Assembly (NCBI GenBank): GCA_015680685.1
Contig: MNCI01006679.1
Location: 84,591-148,590, forward strand
Reading direction: 5' to 3'
Origin: Gnetum montanum
Taxonomy: Eukaryota; Streptophyta; Gnetopsida; Gnetales; Gnetaceae
Length of the DNA: 64,000 nucleotides
This document shows, piece after piece, positions 36,204 through 47,923 of the stretch. How positions within the stretch are numbered: the first letter of the stretch is position 1; each line of letters starts with the position of its first letter. The notes below the pieces were generated by a model. The model had not been told where the DNA came from and did not search any database. It saw nothing but the letters and a program-made list of their open reading frames with translations. The position numbers and the translations under genes are program-made.

Positions 36204-38071
36204 TGAAACACCATAAAATTTCAAGACCTTGATGCTTTAGTAGAGTCTTGGAATTTGGGCAAGGATTTCCACAAGTGTAGTGTCATGATGGGCTGTTAGG
36301 GTAGTGTAGTCATTGAGTGTAGACTGTACATTCTAGCAAGTTTTCTATCTCTAGGGCTAATAGGTCTACTAGACTATTCAGGTTGCCCAACTGGCCAATT
36401 GACCTAGTTGACAATCTACCCAAGGACCATGCTAGGAGTTGTCGAAAATGTTCAGGATGAGCTAAATAGTTCAACAAGTTTTCTAATGGAGAACTCTACT
36501 ACACTGCATAGCGTAGCAAGCCTTGAAGAGACCAATCAAGCATCCAAGATGAAAATTGATAACAAGTCAGTCTTCCAAAGAATTTGTCCATGTTCCAACT
36601 GTTGAGCAAGCTTGCTCCACCAATAGAGGGTGCTACACTATGCAGCGTAGCAGGGATAGGGTGCATAAAGGCCCCCTTGCCAAGTGATTCCAACAGAAGG
36701 ATTGCACTTTGCAATGCTTTGGCTTCCAAAACTGGCTATCCTACTTAGCCCTCAGGCCTTAAGTAAGGTTTCCTGGTAAAAAATGGTAGATTAGACAAGG
36801 ATGCATGACACAATGGATGCTACGCTATGTAGCGTAGCATAGCATAGCAATGATTCAAAAATAACAAAATGCCCTAAGGATGAACTCAACAGATCCAAAG
36901 GCTTTCCAGAATGAAGGACAAAAGTTGTAGTTGTTTGTTTGACTAAGCCTTAGACAAACGCTCTCGACTTCTACGCAAGACTTCTGTCAAGACTGGTGGC
37001 TACACTATGCTACACTACAGAGCATAGCACAATGTAGTGAGTAGTAACTTATGCTATGCCAACATGCTGAAAAGCATAAGCAGTGCAACACTTGCATGAA
37101 GACATGAATACATCTTCGGCTAGCTCCAAAACTTGTTGGCAATGATCATTCTCACCCTGACATATTTTCGGTAGAAAAAATCAGTAAGTTTGCTTCATTT
37201 TGCATATTCCTAGTTAATCCCCAAAATTGTTCCTACGCTTGACCCTGCTTGCAAGAGTAGGGAAGACGTAGTCCTTGAGCATAGGCTCCATTTTGATTTC
37301 ATTGTTGGCATGCTTTCTAGATTTTGGCACGTGTAATTTCAGAAGTATGGTCACAACGTAACAAGGTTCACATCCAACATCATACACCTACCTAGTGTAG
37401 TCATGTTTACACCTTGAGGGGCCTAGGACACATGGCATCCAGACCACATTTTTCTCCTACTCTTGGCATTATAAATACCTTGTCGAATAATGCTCAAAGG
37501 GTTGGCTTTTGAGTTGGATTTTAGAGAGCATAGTGGGCATTCTTACCATTTTGGTTGGCTTTGAGCTTTCTGGTTGGCTTCAAACATCCTTTTGCGGGTT
37601 TAGCATTTTGGCATCTTGGTGAGTAGATTGGCAAACAAAAGAATCCCGAGTTGCAAGTTATTCACTATAACTCAGGGACCTGTGGCCATACTGCTCTGTG
37701 TAAGCTATGCCTCTTTAGTGTTGCATTTTTAGTTGTACATCTTCCAACAAAACAAAGATTAGATCCACAACCTTGGGGCAGTGCACTTTCTCACCCAAGT
37801 TTGTTTTATTGTCATTGTGTCTTTTTTGCACTATTTTTCATCATTTGCATTTATTGATCATCGCTTTACTTCACGTACATCATTTCTAAAAGCAACGTTT
37901 ACGAAAGGTTAAGTTACAATGATTAAGTCCCTGTTTGATTGACTAGACCATTTAGGGCACCTTGTTTCCATTTCTCTCTAGTATGGCCCTCGCACGGATC
38001 TGGAGTTAAACTATACGCCTGACAACCTCCTGGTGTTCTAGCCACCGATGTTTTCAATCACTATAGTTTCC
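36204..38071 (+). repeat. Family T 3' LTR, copy 2
   Basis: Starts TGAAACACCATAAAATTT. The end is decayed: ACTATAGTTTCC in place of GTGGTGTTTCA, so the right edge is approximate. TATA (TTATAAATA) is at 37469-37477. Hairpin words occur at about 36816-36849 and elsewhere. It contains a segment around 37500-37720 that the N at 26836 probably removed from the other copy. Confidence 0.8.
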
Positions 38072-38149
38072 CCTGCCATCCCTTCATTCATGACAGTCTC
38101 TATGATTATCATTATTATCCTATCATTTGTGGTTCTACTCAGATTTGGA

Positions 38150-38825
38150 GGAGGTAGCTAAATCAAATGAAGAGTGTGAAGAGAGAGCAGGACTACCACC
38201 ATCGTGATGTCTACCACTTTTCCTTCATTTATCATGGTCACGATCCGTAGAGTGATTATGATTATGCTTGTCTAAGTTCCCACTTCGAATCCCTTTCTTA
38301 GAACTCCCATCACTCTAGGGCTCACTATTACCAAAACCCTGATTCTTGATCACTAATTTAGGATTTGGGTTTAGCTTCCCTTCATTAGAGTCAAGAGGTA
38401 AAGAGTCTGCATGTTGAAAATCCTTGGAAAGAGGTTTCTTATTATTCTTTTGATCTAGTAGGAATAAGGGGTTAGTGAACTATTTCCCCTTCATGTCTTC
38501 TCAGTACTAGTACTATTGTTGATCTCATTTTTGTTGTGTCTCGGTGGGATAGTAGTCCCAAAAGTCATGATCTTCCACAATGTACTCTCCATGAAGCTCC
38601 TTGATGCCCAACCTTGTAAGGGTTTGGAGTAACATATTGAAAATAGATTGGTCAGGTGACAATACAACATTCCCATCCATGTCTTACCATCTTATTTTTT
38701 CATCCTGATGGAGGACATAAGTAAAATTGAATACAAACTTATCAAGATGAGTGTACACCACTTTGGATTCTTTTGGTAATATTGCCTTAGAATTGGCATG
38801 CCTATAAGAAGAAGAAGATATTTTT
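38150..38825 (-). pseudogene. Unidentified minus-strand coding remnant of a family G relative
   Basis: Minus-strand frames read 'VVYTHLDKFVFNFTYVLHQD', 'SPDQSIFNMLLQTLTRLGIK' and 'YIVEDHDFWDYYPTE', then a hydrophilic His/Asp/Arg-rich tail ('NHNHSTDRDHDK'). The position, just inside a minus-strand LTR and primer site, suggests a gag-like product, but I recognise no family. TTCTTCTTCTTATAG at the upstream edge resembles a splice acceptor. It is truncated by the family T LTR end at about 38071. Confidence 0.45.
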
Positions 38826-38980
38826 GTTAAAAATAATTTCTCAATGTGCTTGTAGTATAGTTTTGATTAATTATTATGTATTTATTATTTTTTTCAAAGG
38901 ATTATGACCTTAGGGTTTGATCCAACAATTCTAAATAATACCCATTAAGTCCTAGATAATGCACATATCAAACTACAAGT

Positions 38981-38997
38981 CCTTGACAATGGTGCCA
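38981..38997 (-). other. Primer-binding site on the minus strand
   Basis: The reverse complement reads TGGCACCATTGTCAAGG, a decayed tRNA-Asp type site one base from the LTR end. Confidence 0.75.
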
Positions 38998-38998
38998 A

Positions 38999-39891
38999 TG
39001 ATGAGTGGTGAGTACCCCTACATCCAACCATACAAATCACTAAGCATTCATGTGTGATTTGGTCAAATTTTGTGGACTTATAGCCTTCTAAGTACACTAG
39101 TCTCTATGAAGTGAAAATAACCATTGCAATCATTGTCTTCCTAATTACACTTGTGAAATGCAAAGGTATGGTTAAGTGCAACTACAACATATGATTTTTA
39201 TCATTTTTTATGTTTTCTATTTTAAGTTACCTAGGGATGAGAATAATGTATATGATAAAATAATTAAATTTCTAATGTAATCTAACAAGCTACTCCTAAC
39301 TTATCCTAACATAAGTATCCGTTTCCACTTACCATATACATCCTGAACATATTTAACACTATTGGATTATCAAATGTTAAGCATTACTAGAATTACCGAG
39401 CACTATGCGTATGTTTGAAGTGGTCATACTTATGTGCTTAATTAATCATTATTTAACCTAGCTTAATTTATCTTAATTAACTATATGATTACTTGAAGCA
39501 TCAAAGGAAATTGCATAAAACAATAAATGCATAAGTAAATAATTAATCTATTCTAAAGTGCTACAGGGTTAATCAAAAAGCTCATCTTTATTTCTGCACA
39601 CACTATTGTGCTTAGGTACAATAGTGCTCAAATAAAGATCTGTACACTCTTGACTCCTACTATAGGCACTTAGAAAAATATTCTAACTTTCATGTAAGAA
39701 AATTACAAGAGCTCCACTACAACTATGATAAAGATTGTCATAAACATGGTGGGTGAGCACATATTTATAAGACAAAATAGAAACTACATTGAGAGGTCCA
39801 TGTCAATGCATCAAATCATGTGTCAACAGGGCCTAGTTGATAGGGCCTAGTCAATAGGGCCCAGTCGATGCAATCATTTTATGATTCATCA
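38999..39891 (-). repeat. Family G-related LTR on the minus strand
   Basis: On the minus strand it runs TGATGAATCATAA to ACTCATCA and shares the conserved middle text with the other family G LTRs (for example the 'ACCAAGTAGCC'-like and 'GGTTGGATGTAGGGGTACTC' blocks). Its U3 start has no GATATC but three 14-bp tandem units of ACTAGGCCCTATCA type (39825-39868). A TATA box lies near 39762-39770. Followed by a primer site, so it is the 5' LTR of a truncated element. Confidence 0.85.
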
Positions 39892-40814
39892 CATATGATG
39901 ATGGAAGTTAAATAAGATTTGGCTAATTGGCAAAGTTGGTTAGTAGAATTTGTGGGAAATTCAAATGTATCATATAATATATAAATAGAAAAAAATTTCT
40001 TAGAAATGCATCTTTTTCCAATCCAAGTTTAGTGAAAAAGCAAGTGAAGTGTTTAAGTATGAGGTAGAAAATGGTTCTTGGAGAGAGGAAAATAAGAAGG
40101 TGTTTTATCCCATATGTTGTGGGATGTTGTCTAGAACATGTATTGAGAGCTTATTATAAAGAAACTGCCCATGGAGCATCTAGTGAAAGCCCTTTCTTAC
40201 TTTGACTTTCAGATGAGTTTAGATTTCTCACTAGTGGACTTTCTATACATTCTAATGTTTGGGATAGCTTCCATGAATGCACCACCCAAGTAGAATATTA
40301 GGGAGAGTTTAGTAAAGATGATTCATGGGGAGAGGCTTTTATGTTTCAAAATACTAATCTAACTAGTTGAGAAGAACCTCAAAAATTAGCAATCAAGGAG
40401 TTGTTTTCAAAGGAAACAAAGATAGTTGATGGAAAAAAAGTGAAGATTAACTTGAGGCTTTAACTAGGAAAGAAGAGAAAAGAAAAGCTTTCATTACAAC
40501 TGAGATTACATATGAAAGGGTTCATGATATGAGAATCCCCATGAAAGTTACTTTAACTATTCTTTTCCCATCCTCAAAATAGCTTGTAGAAAATTATGCT
40601 TGTATAGTTCCCTAAGTTTTACTAGGAATGAGGTTTTTATTTCATCAAACCTTAAGTTTAATGAAATTTTTTCTCAAAAAATATTTGAATTTTTCTAAAA
40701 ATTCTCAATAAAGTCTTATTTTGAAAATCATTTAGTTGATAAATGAAAGAAATTTAAGGAGGAGGGGGAAGTGGGGGTAGGGAGATGGGATGTGGGGGAA
40801 GCGGCACGAAGAAA
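39892..40814 (+). other. Unassigned region with possible coding remnants
   Basis: Plus-strand translation near 40060-40600 has a protein-like composition with interrupted pieces such as 'DEFRFLTSGLSIHSNVWDSF' and 'AFITTEITYERVHDMRIPMK'. I recognise no family, and the frame is broken by stops. It may be a decayed exon or a retroelement piece. Confidence 0.3.
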
Positions 40815-43499
40815 TGTTTTCACATCTTCACCATGGTTATGGAGTAGTGATGATTCTTGGAAGGCTTTTAAAATAATAAAGTTATGATACTTTGGTTTCA
40901 TAAAATACATATTTGAAGCTATCCCAATATCAACTGTAAGAAAAGGTATTAAGGGTAATGTTCCAAACCAATGTTAGAGGAGATTAAGATATATAAGTGA
41001 GGGATGTATTCAAGCTAGGTATATTATATGGTAAATATTAGGAAGATATTTAATAAATTTAAAAATAAAACTCAAAATTCCCAACAATGGTGTCTATTAA
41101 AATACTCAAGTTTCTAGAAATAGTAGCCATGTCATGGTGCCTGGTACTGGTTTGGATTATCAACATTGAATGGTCTCCAATGACACAAGCTTTCAAGATC
41201 AAACCTTTTTTTTTTACTAGAAGGTAATGTGGCAAACATAGCCCAAAACATGGCTAGATCCATAGCCAAAAATGTAGTAGCTAACCATATGCTTTACAGA
41301 CATGCCAGAGGATTATCCCATGTAATATGCCCTTGCCTATTTCACTTGCAACGATGGCTGCATCTAAACTAATGAGGTCACGAAATGAGCACTACAATGA
41401 GTGTGAGCCAAGAAAATGAGTATTTCTAGTAGTTCTAGAACTACCAAGGCATAACATAGCAATCTATAGAAATTCTTACCTCTTCATATTGAGCACATGG
41501 ATGATCTACAACACATGGAAGAAGTAGAGATGGAAATGATAGTCACACTAACTGTAAGCAACTCCAGTGCAGAATACCATGGTGACCAAAAACATGATCA
41601 TGAAAGCCTATCACACAAAGATCTAGGAACATCCACTAAGAAAGAAGGTATGTAGAACACAGTAGTTAGCACATGGTGGTCATGAAACCTCATTTTACCA
41701 AGATCATGTTTGTAATTCCATAATTGGACATAACAAGCATAGGGAAGTGTACATGGCTTAAAATTTTGGCAAACTCATGGGATGCAACGTGTGATTGTAG
41801 GGTTGATGCCCTGCCCCCAAAATTTCTCAAACACAATATGGTTTCTAATAGTTTTATTACTTGACATATTTTTAACCACATAAAATATCATATAAAATTT
41901 AAATTAAAGACCCTGTTATGAGAAGAAGCTAATTTTGACATAACATCTTTGATACTAAGGGGTATCATAATTTCATTCTATATGATATATTATCTAAAGG
42001 TTATAAAGAAGAGGTTTAATAGAAATTTGATAAACATACCTCTATCCTCTACAATATTGACACTCGACATGGGAAGTTATAACCTCCAATGAAAGCTATA
42101 ACTTGTTTTCCTTGATATTTGTGGAGTTGTGATTACCAAGAGGAAACTTGTGAGCTATGGCATATATTTTTCTAATTGTTGGAACCTCCCATGGTAATTA
42201 CTATAATATTTATTACCAAGAAAAAACTTGGCAACCATAGCTTAAATTTCTAATAACTTCCTTGAAAAGTCATAACCTTTAGGGTAGTTATGAATTAATA
42301 CCCATAAATATTTGTGAAACCCTTGACCTTTCATGATTATTGTAACTACAAAAAACCAACTATAAAAAAGGAAGAATTTGGAAAGACAATTGAAGATTAT
42401 TTGTAAGATGGCTTGATAAAGACATCAATTTGGCTATATTTTTTTAATCTTGTGAGTTCATTTCTTCTCATTTTGTTATAGTCACTTAGCTAATGGTTTA
42501 GATAGTGTTGTGCTTGGCATTTAATTTTGGGATTTATCCTAGGATTACTTTTATAGCTCTATTTTTGTGCAATATTAGACTCCTATTAAGTGTTTCCATA
42601 GAAGAGCTTATGTTTTTGAAAATCCTCAAGAGCAATTTAATTGTAATGTCTTAAAGAAGTTTTTTGTTTTGAGAATAGAGAATATGGGAAATTCTTTGGT
42701 ATTTTGAGATGATTGAAATAACTTCATTGTTTTAAAGTGTATTGCCTTAGTATTTCAATCAAGAAATTATTAAATTTTTGAAGGCTCTATTGAATATAAT
42801 CTTTGATAACTATTAACTAGCCAAAATAGAAACTCGTACTTTGTCATTTATGTAGTAATTTTTGGTAGTATAATAAGATTATCTTTATGAAATTGCTTGT
42901 TGGACATAGAAGGTTTGGACAATACATAGTTATTAAATTAGAAATAAATTTATTGTGGAGTGTTTCCTGATGTAAATTTATCTTGCTTAAATATTTGAGA
43001 TTTGATGTAAATCTACTTTCTTTTCTTTCTCTTTCTAAGTCCACTGAATCTTGCTCTATTTCTAGTTTGGTTGTGGAACTTTCTCTCTAGGGGAAATTAT
43101 TACTAGATTGGCAAAATTGTGCTCAAAATTTTTTGCAAAATTTTATTTGTTACAAGTATCATACTATAAGGACCATATAGACTAAGTGATTGAACAAAAT
43201 AGAAATCTCCAACTACTCACAGTATTTGACAAATATGGCTAAATCTCTTTTATGAAAGCCAATTACAGTTATATACAAAACCCAACAATTTCAATATGCA
43301 CAATAAAAAACACATAGTCGCATTTAGTTTGTTTCATAACTACTAAGTTTATTTGGAGGTATCCAGGCCTTGGTGTTGCAAGAGATTAGTAATCACCTAA
43401 ATCCTGTTTGAAGAACACCTTCAATCTTGTGACTTCCAAAGTTACGAGACTATGAGGCCACCCCACTATTGATAATTCGGTCCAAAACAATTACCAATA
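40815..43499 (+). repeat. Family L LTR, copy B (probably solo)
   Basis: Collinear with 27298-30023 from the first to the last base, then flanking DNA with no gag on the right. TATA-like CTATAAAAAAGG is at about 42362. Flanking five-mers (AGAAA and GTATC) do not form a target duplication, so the 'solo' reading is inference. Confidence 0.65.
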
Positions 43500-43780
43500 G
43501 TATCCAAGGATTGATCAAAGATAGAAAATTTTAACATACATTATACTACTACTAAAATATAATGTCCAAGAAATGTTCACAATCATGGGAGACTCTACAT
43601 ACCAAGGATGGAAATTTTGTACACTTGAGAAATGCAAGACCCACCACCAACAATTAACATCTTAGAATTGAGAATTTTCATTGGCATCCCTTGGATCATG
43701 GGTTTTTGAGGGACCATGAAATCAAAAACTTCACAGATAAGCTCTCCTCTACATGTTGCTTCTATGGCTCATTTTTAAGG
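43500..43780. other. Unassigned spacer
   Basis: No gene, LTR end or repeat recognised; it may be degraded 3' sequence of the neighbouring PPR remnant. Confidence 0.35.
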
Positions 43781-44160
43781 ATCAAATGCCATGATGTCAT
43801 TTGGTGCAACAATAGAAGATAAGGGGTGCTAATACTTAATTATCCATGGTGCATCTATATGTTGTGTTATGTTTGACATACCATTGTGCTTCTATAGCCT
43901 CTACCTACATGCAGATTGCATCTCTCTAAATGAGAGCCAATTCATCAAACATTTGCCATGCACTCTACACATTGCCACATTTAATATACATATTAATGAG
44001 AGCATTATCTATGTGAAAATTAGAGTTGAAACCCATGTCTCTAACATTGCAATGTAAATTTCTTTAGGAAACCACATTTAAATAATCTAAAATCACAACG
44101 ATGAATGTGAATTTGGAGGGTTTCACAAAGGAATTAGTCACATGGTAAAGATGAGTTACA
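43781..44160 (-). pseudogene. PPR protein gene fragment
   Basis: The minus strand reads a pentatricopeptide repeat unit: 'GFNSNFHIDNALINMYIKCG' followed after one stop by 'SAWQMFDEL' (about 44040-43930). It is preceded by 'PSKFTF' and a HCNV..MGF block, which is the typical end of the previous unit of a plant PLS-type PPR. Such proteins act in organelle RNA editing or processing. TAG stops and frameshifts and the lack of further units show a dead fragment. It is the only host-gene-like sequence in the window apart from the captured antisense gene. Confidence 0.75.
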
Positions 44161-44735
44161 AACCTTTTGCTAGCACCAATGATAATGTAAACTTGGTCTT
44201 CAACAATGGATTCGCCAAATAGTTGTCTCTACCATGCTGGATGATCTGAGCAAAGACACATTCAAATAATGTTAGATGGATACCTTCTTCATTGTAGATT
44301 GTGTGTGTTTGAATCATCATTTTTAGCCATCTATCATTTACTCTAAAGAGTTTTGCCATACTTTTGTTGGAGTTCATGGCACAGTGCTAGAGTTTTGGAG
44401 GAGGTTTCCATCATTAATGATGGTGATGAAAATGGTGCTAAAGTTGCTGAGGATTAGTTATGGAATCTGGTCTAGCTAGATCAATTTGAAATCGATTCTT
44501 ATAGACACAACATGTTTTTCCACCAACTATAGGTTTGACTATTGGATCAATGTATCAAGAAAATGGAATTATACTCGTAATTTAGATAGTTTGAGCACTT
44601 GTAAATTAATTTTATTTTTTCACATGCTATTCGTTATGTTGGTTATGCACATATCCTGGAATAATTCATAATTTTATCACTTCAGGGATGGATAATATAT
44701 ATTTTTCCATTCTTTAAACATGCTACTTTAGATTA
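44161..44735. other. Unassigned spacer left of family L copy C
   Basis: Includes a minus frame at 44156-44377 that might be further PPR upstream sequence ('EEGIHLTLFECVFAQIIQHG' resembles a PPR unit tail). The remainder has no recognisable content. Confidence 0.35.
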
Positions 44736-46151
44736 TTGTAAGGGCCTATCATTTATTTTTGGCTCAAGACACCTGGCCACCATAACTTATACTTTTATAG
44801 TTGTAACTTCCTATGATAGTTACAATTACATCTACATGATATTTGTTATTAAGAAAACACTTAGCAACCATAGCTCAAGATTTTAATAACTTCCTATGAA
44901 ATTTATAATGTCTTAGGGTGGTTATGAATTAATCCCCTAGATATTTGTAACCCACCTCAACTTTTCATGATGATTGTAACTACCCTAAAGTCACTATAAA
45001 AGGGGCTTTAAGGGTAGATTGAATAGGGGGGATTGGATATAAGATACTTAGAAGCAACTTGGAAGAATATTGAAGATTTCTTGTAAAGCATGGCTTAGTA
45101 AAGACATCAATTTAGCTACTTTTCTGTAATCTTATGAGTTCATTTCTTTCCATTTTTTTTAGTTAGTTAATTAATGGTTTAGATAGTATCATGCTTGACA
45201 TTTAATTTTGGGATTTTTCTAGGTTTCGTTTATAGCTGTGTTTTTGTGCAATATTAGACTTCTATTAAGTTTTGTCAAATAAAAGCTTATGTTGTAGAAA
45301 TAATCTTGAGCAATTTAATAGAAATTGCCTATTTGAGTTTAGGAAATCTAAAAAATCTTTGATACTTTGAGATAATTGAAATAACTTCTTTATTTTCAAA
45401 GTTTATTGCCTTAATATTGTAATCTTGAAATTGTCAAATTTTTCTTGAAGTTCTATTGTTTGCAATTCTTGACTAATATTTAACTAGCCAAAGAGAAGCA
45501 TGTACTTTGTCGTTTACAAACCATTTTGGTAGTTAAATTAAAGTGTCTTTATGAAATTGCTTGTTGAGCTCAGAGGGTTTGAATAATTCAAAATAGATTG
45601 AATTGGAATAGCTTTATTGTGAAGTATTTCCTCATGTCAATTTATCTTGCTTAAATATTTGAGATCCCACAAAAATATGCTTTCTTTTCTTTTCTCTTTC
45701 TAAAAATCATTAAATCTTGTTCTATTTCTTGTTTTCTTGTGGAATTTTCTCTCTTAGGCAAATTAGAAGTAGATTCATAAAATTTTGCTTAAATGTTTTT
45801 GTGAAATTTTATTTGTTACAAGTAATGTACTATAGGGACTATATAGACTAAGTGACTTGATAAAATAGGAACCTTCAACAACTCACAAATATTTGGCAAA
45901 GTTAGCTAAAATTATTTGATGATAGCCAATTACAATCTCATACACAACCCAACCATTTTAACATTCACAACAGTAAACACATACTCATGTTTAGTTCATT
46001 TCATAACGATTTAGTCTATTTAGAGGTATTTGGACCTTAGTGTTGCCAAAGACCAGTAAGCATCTAAACCTTGTTTGAAGAAAACCTTCATTTCCCATGA
46101 TCCCAAAGTCATGAGACTAAAGGTCCAACAATGTTGGGGATCCCAAATAGT
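44736..46151 (+). repeat. Family L LTR, copy C, 5'-truncated
   Basis: Matches the right half of copies A and B from about the paired 'AAGTTATAACC'-like blocks to the CCAACA end. TATA-like CACTATAAAAGGGG is at about 44993. The left part is missing. Confidence 0.7.
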
Positions 46152-46531
46152 CACCAACAGTTCTTTTGATACTAGAAGGAGGGTAAGAACATTTGTTACC
46201 TAAGTTCATTACATTCAAAGATATCAATAGTCGTAGCATACCAATAGTTGTTCTGTTGCTAGGAGGGCTTGAAAGACAATTAGCTATTATTTTGAGTTAA
46301 TGACCAAACAAATTGGAAGTTTAGAAGATTTCAAAAGTCCTAAAGAATTTTTTGATTATAATACTAATTATCCATCCAAAGAAGAAAAAAAAAAAGGTTT
46401 TTGAGTTTGGAACAAGTAGTGGCATAAAGACCCAAAGAATAATAAGATCATCCATTTTGTCTAGTTTATTAGTCTATAAGAGAAGGTTAAAGAAATATAA
46501 GAGTTGAATGATCAAAAGAAATTATAATATG

Positions 46532-46947
46532 ATGGAAAATCCTTGGCAAAGAGTTACATCATTAGGATTTCAAAAGTACAATGATATCCCTAAGCTGGTT
46601 TACAAATATTTTCCTGAGCCTTTTACTCTTGGAAAGCTTGCTTAGCTAAAGAATATATTTACCTATTTGAGTTAGTTTTAGTTGATGCAAATATACAACA
46701 CCAAGATCAAGCCTATAGGTTGTTCATGGAAAATTTAAAGGATATGTCTTAGATATGGTATTCAAACTTACCAAGCAACAGTATTACAAGTTGAAATGAT
46801 ATGAAGAATCTTTTCTTGGCCTAGTTTGACAATCAATTAGATCAACAACAACTAAACTGTGGGCTAGTACAAGCTAAGCAAGGAGTTAAAGAGTCAATTA
46901 GAGATTTCAACATTAAATCTCAATGCATTTTTGGGATCTTTCAAATA
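46532..46947 (+). pseudogene. Family L gag, copy C, left part, split by insertion
   Basis: Opens 'MENPWQRVTSLGFQKYNDIP', matching 30330. It is frameshifted and interrupted. It stops exactly at the AAATA target site of the family G element and resumes at 55226. Confidence 0.8.
46943..46947 (+). other. Target site duplication, left
   Basis: AAATA, identical to 55221-55225, directly abutting the TGATGAG LTR start. Confidence 0.9.
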
Positions 46948-47778
46948 TGATGAGTCATCATTTGGGGCGACTGCAATATCGCGTATGCAATATCACATGC
47001 CCACCTGCGATATCACATACGCGATATTGTGGCTTGTCTCCTCATCTATAAATAAGAGGTAGACAGATGAGTTTTGAGGAGTTAGTTTTTAGTTCCTTAC
47101 CCAAACTCTTTTAGTTTTTCCTTCTTAGAGTTATAATTATTTTCCAGTGTATGCCTTTAGTGTGGTGATTGTAATTATATGGTATCCTTATTCGAGTGTG
47201 ACATACTTAGACATGCACATGACCAGAAATAAAGATCAAGATTACTTCATCCTTGTAGCATTCACTTAGCTTAATCATTTAATCAATTATTATTTACTAC
47301 TTTCCTAGTTAATGTCTTCTCACCCTTAAACTCATGTTAAAATGTGGAATGAGTACAACTTGATTACAAGCATTTAAGTGTGACTACTTGGTAACCCAGT
47401 AGCGTACCCAGGATCTATGCTTGGTAGTCCTAGTGGCAGTCATGCATGAAGTCCAAGATGTGTATGAATAATCAAGGAACAAATGCTCATCGCACTTAGG
47501 CTAGCTTAGATTCTCTCACCCTCTCTCTCCTAGATGAGTGAATATTACTTTCTATTTCCTTCAGGAGTAGCATTAGGTTAGAAACACATCATACACCTCA
47601 CTCTGGACTAAACCATATGTGACAATGTTCATACTAGTCTAGGTGGGAAGACAACGAACTGTGACCTAAGGCTAACAGTCTAGATGCCACAACTAGTCCA
47701 TCTGTGGAGTTCAACTGGATCACGTGTGTAACGCTCGTATTCGTATGGTTGAGTGTAGGGGTACCTTGCCACTCATCA
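46948..47778 (+). repeat. Family G complete element: 5' LTR
   Basis: TGATGAGTCATC to CACTCATCA, 831 bp. GATATC/AATATC palindromes lie at 46972-47029 and TATA (CTATAAATA) at 47046-47054. By eye it is about nine-tenths identical to the 3' LTR at 54389, so the insertion is not recent. Confidence 0.95.
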
Positions 47779-47779
47779 T

Positions 47780-47798
47780 TGGCATCGTTGCTTGGGAT
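47780..47798 (+). other. Primer-binding site, tRNA-Asp type
   Basis: TGGCATCGTTGCTTGGGAT, a diverged form of the site at 7514. Confidence 0.8.
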
Positions 47799-47923
47799 GG
47801 TGCGTGTTATCTAGATTAGTTATATCATACAAGGTTGCTGTAAAGGAATTAACAGTATATCTTTTAGAAAAAAATATAATAATTATAAAAATTCACACGT
47901 AATTTCACACACAACTTCACAAC

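Noticed and set aside
40810-43504. Target duplication for family L copy B
   Set aside because: AGAAA and GTATC do not match and the LTR borders are uncertain by a few bases.
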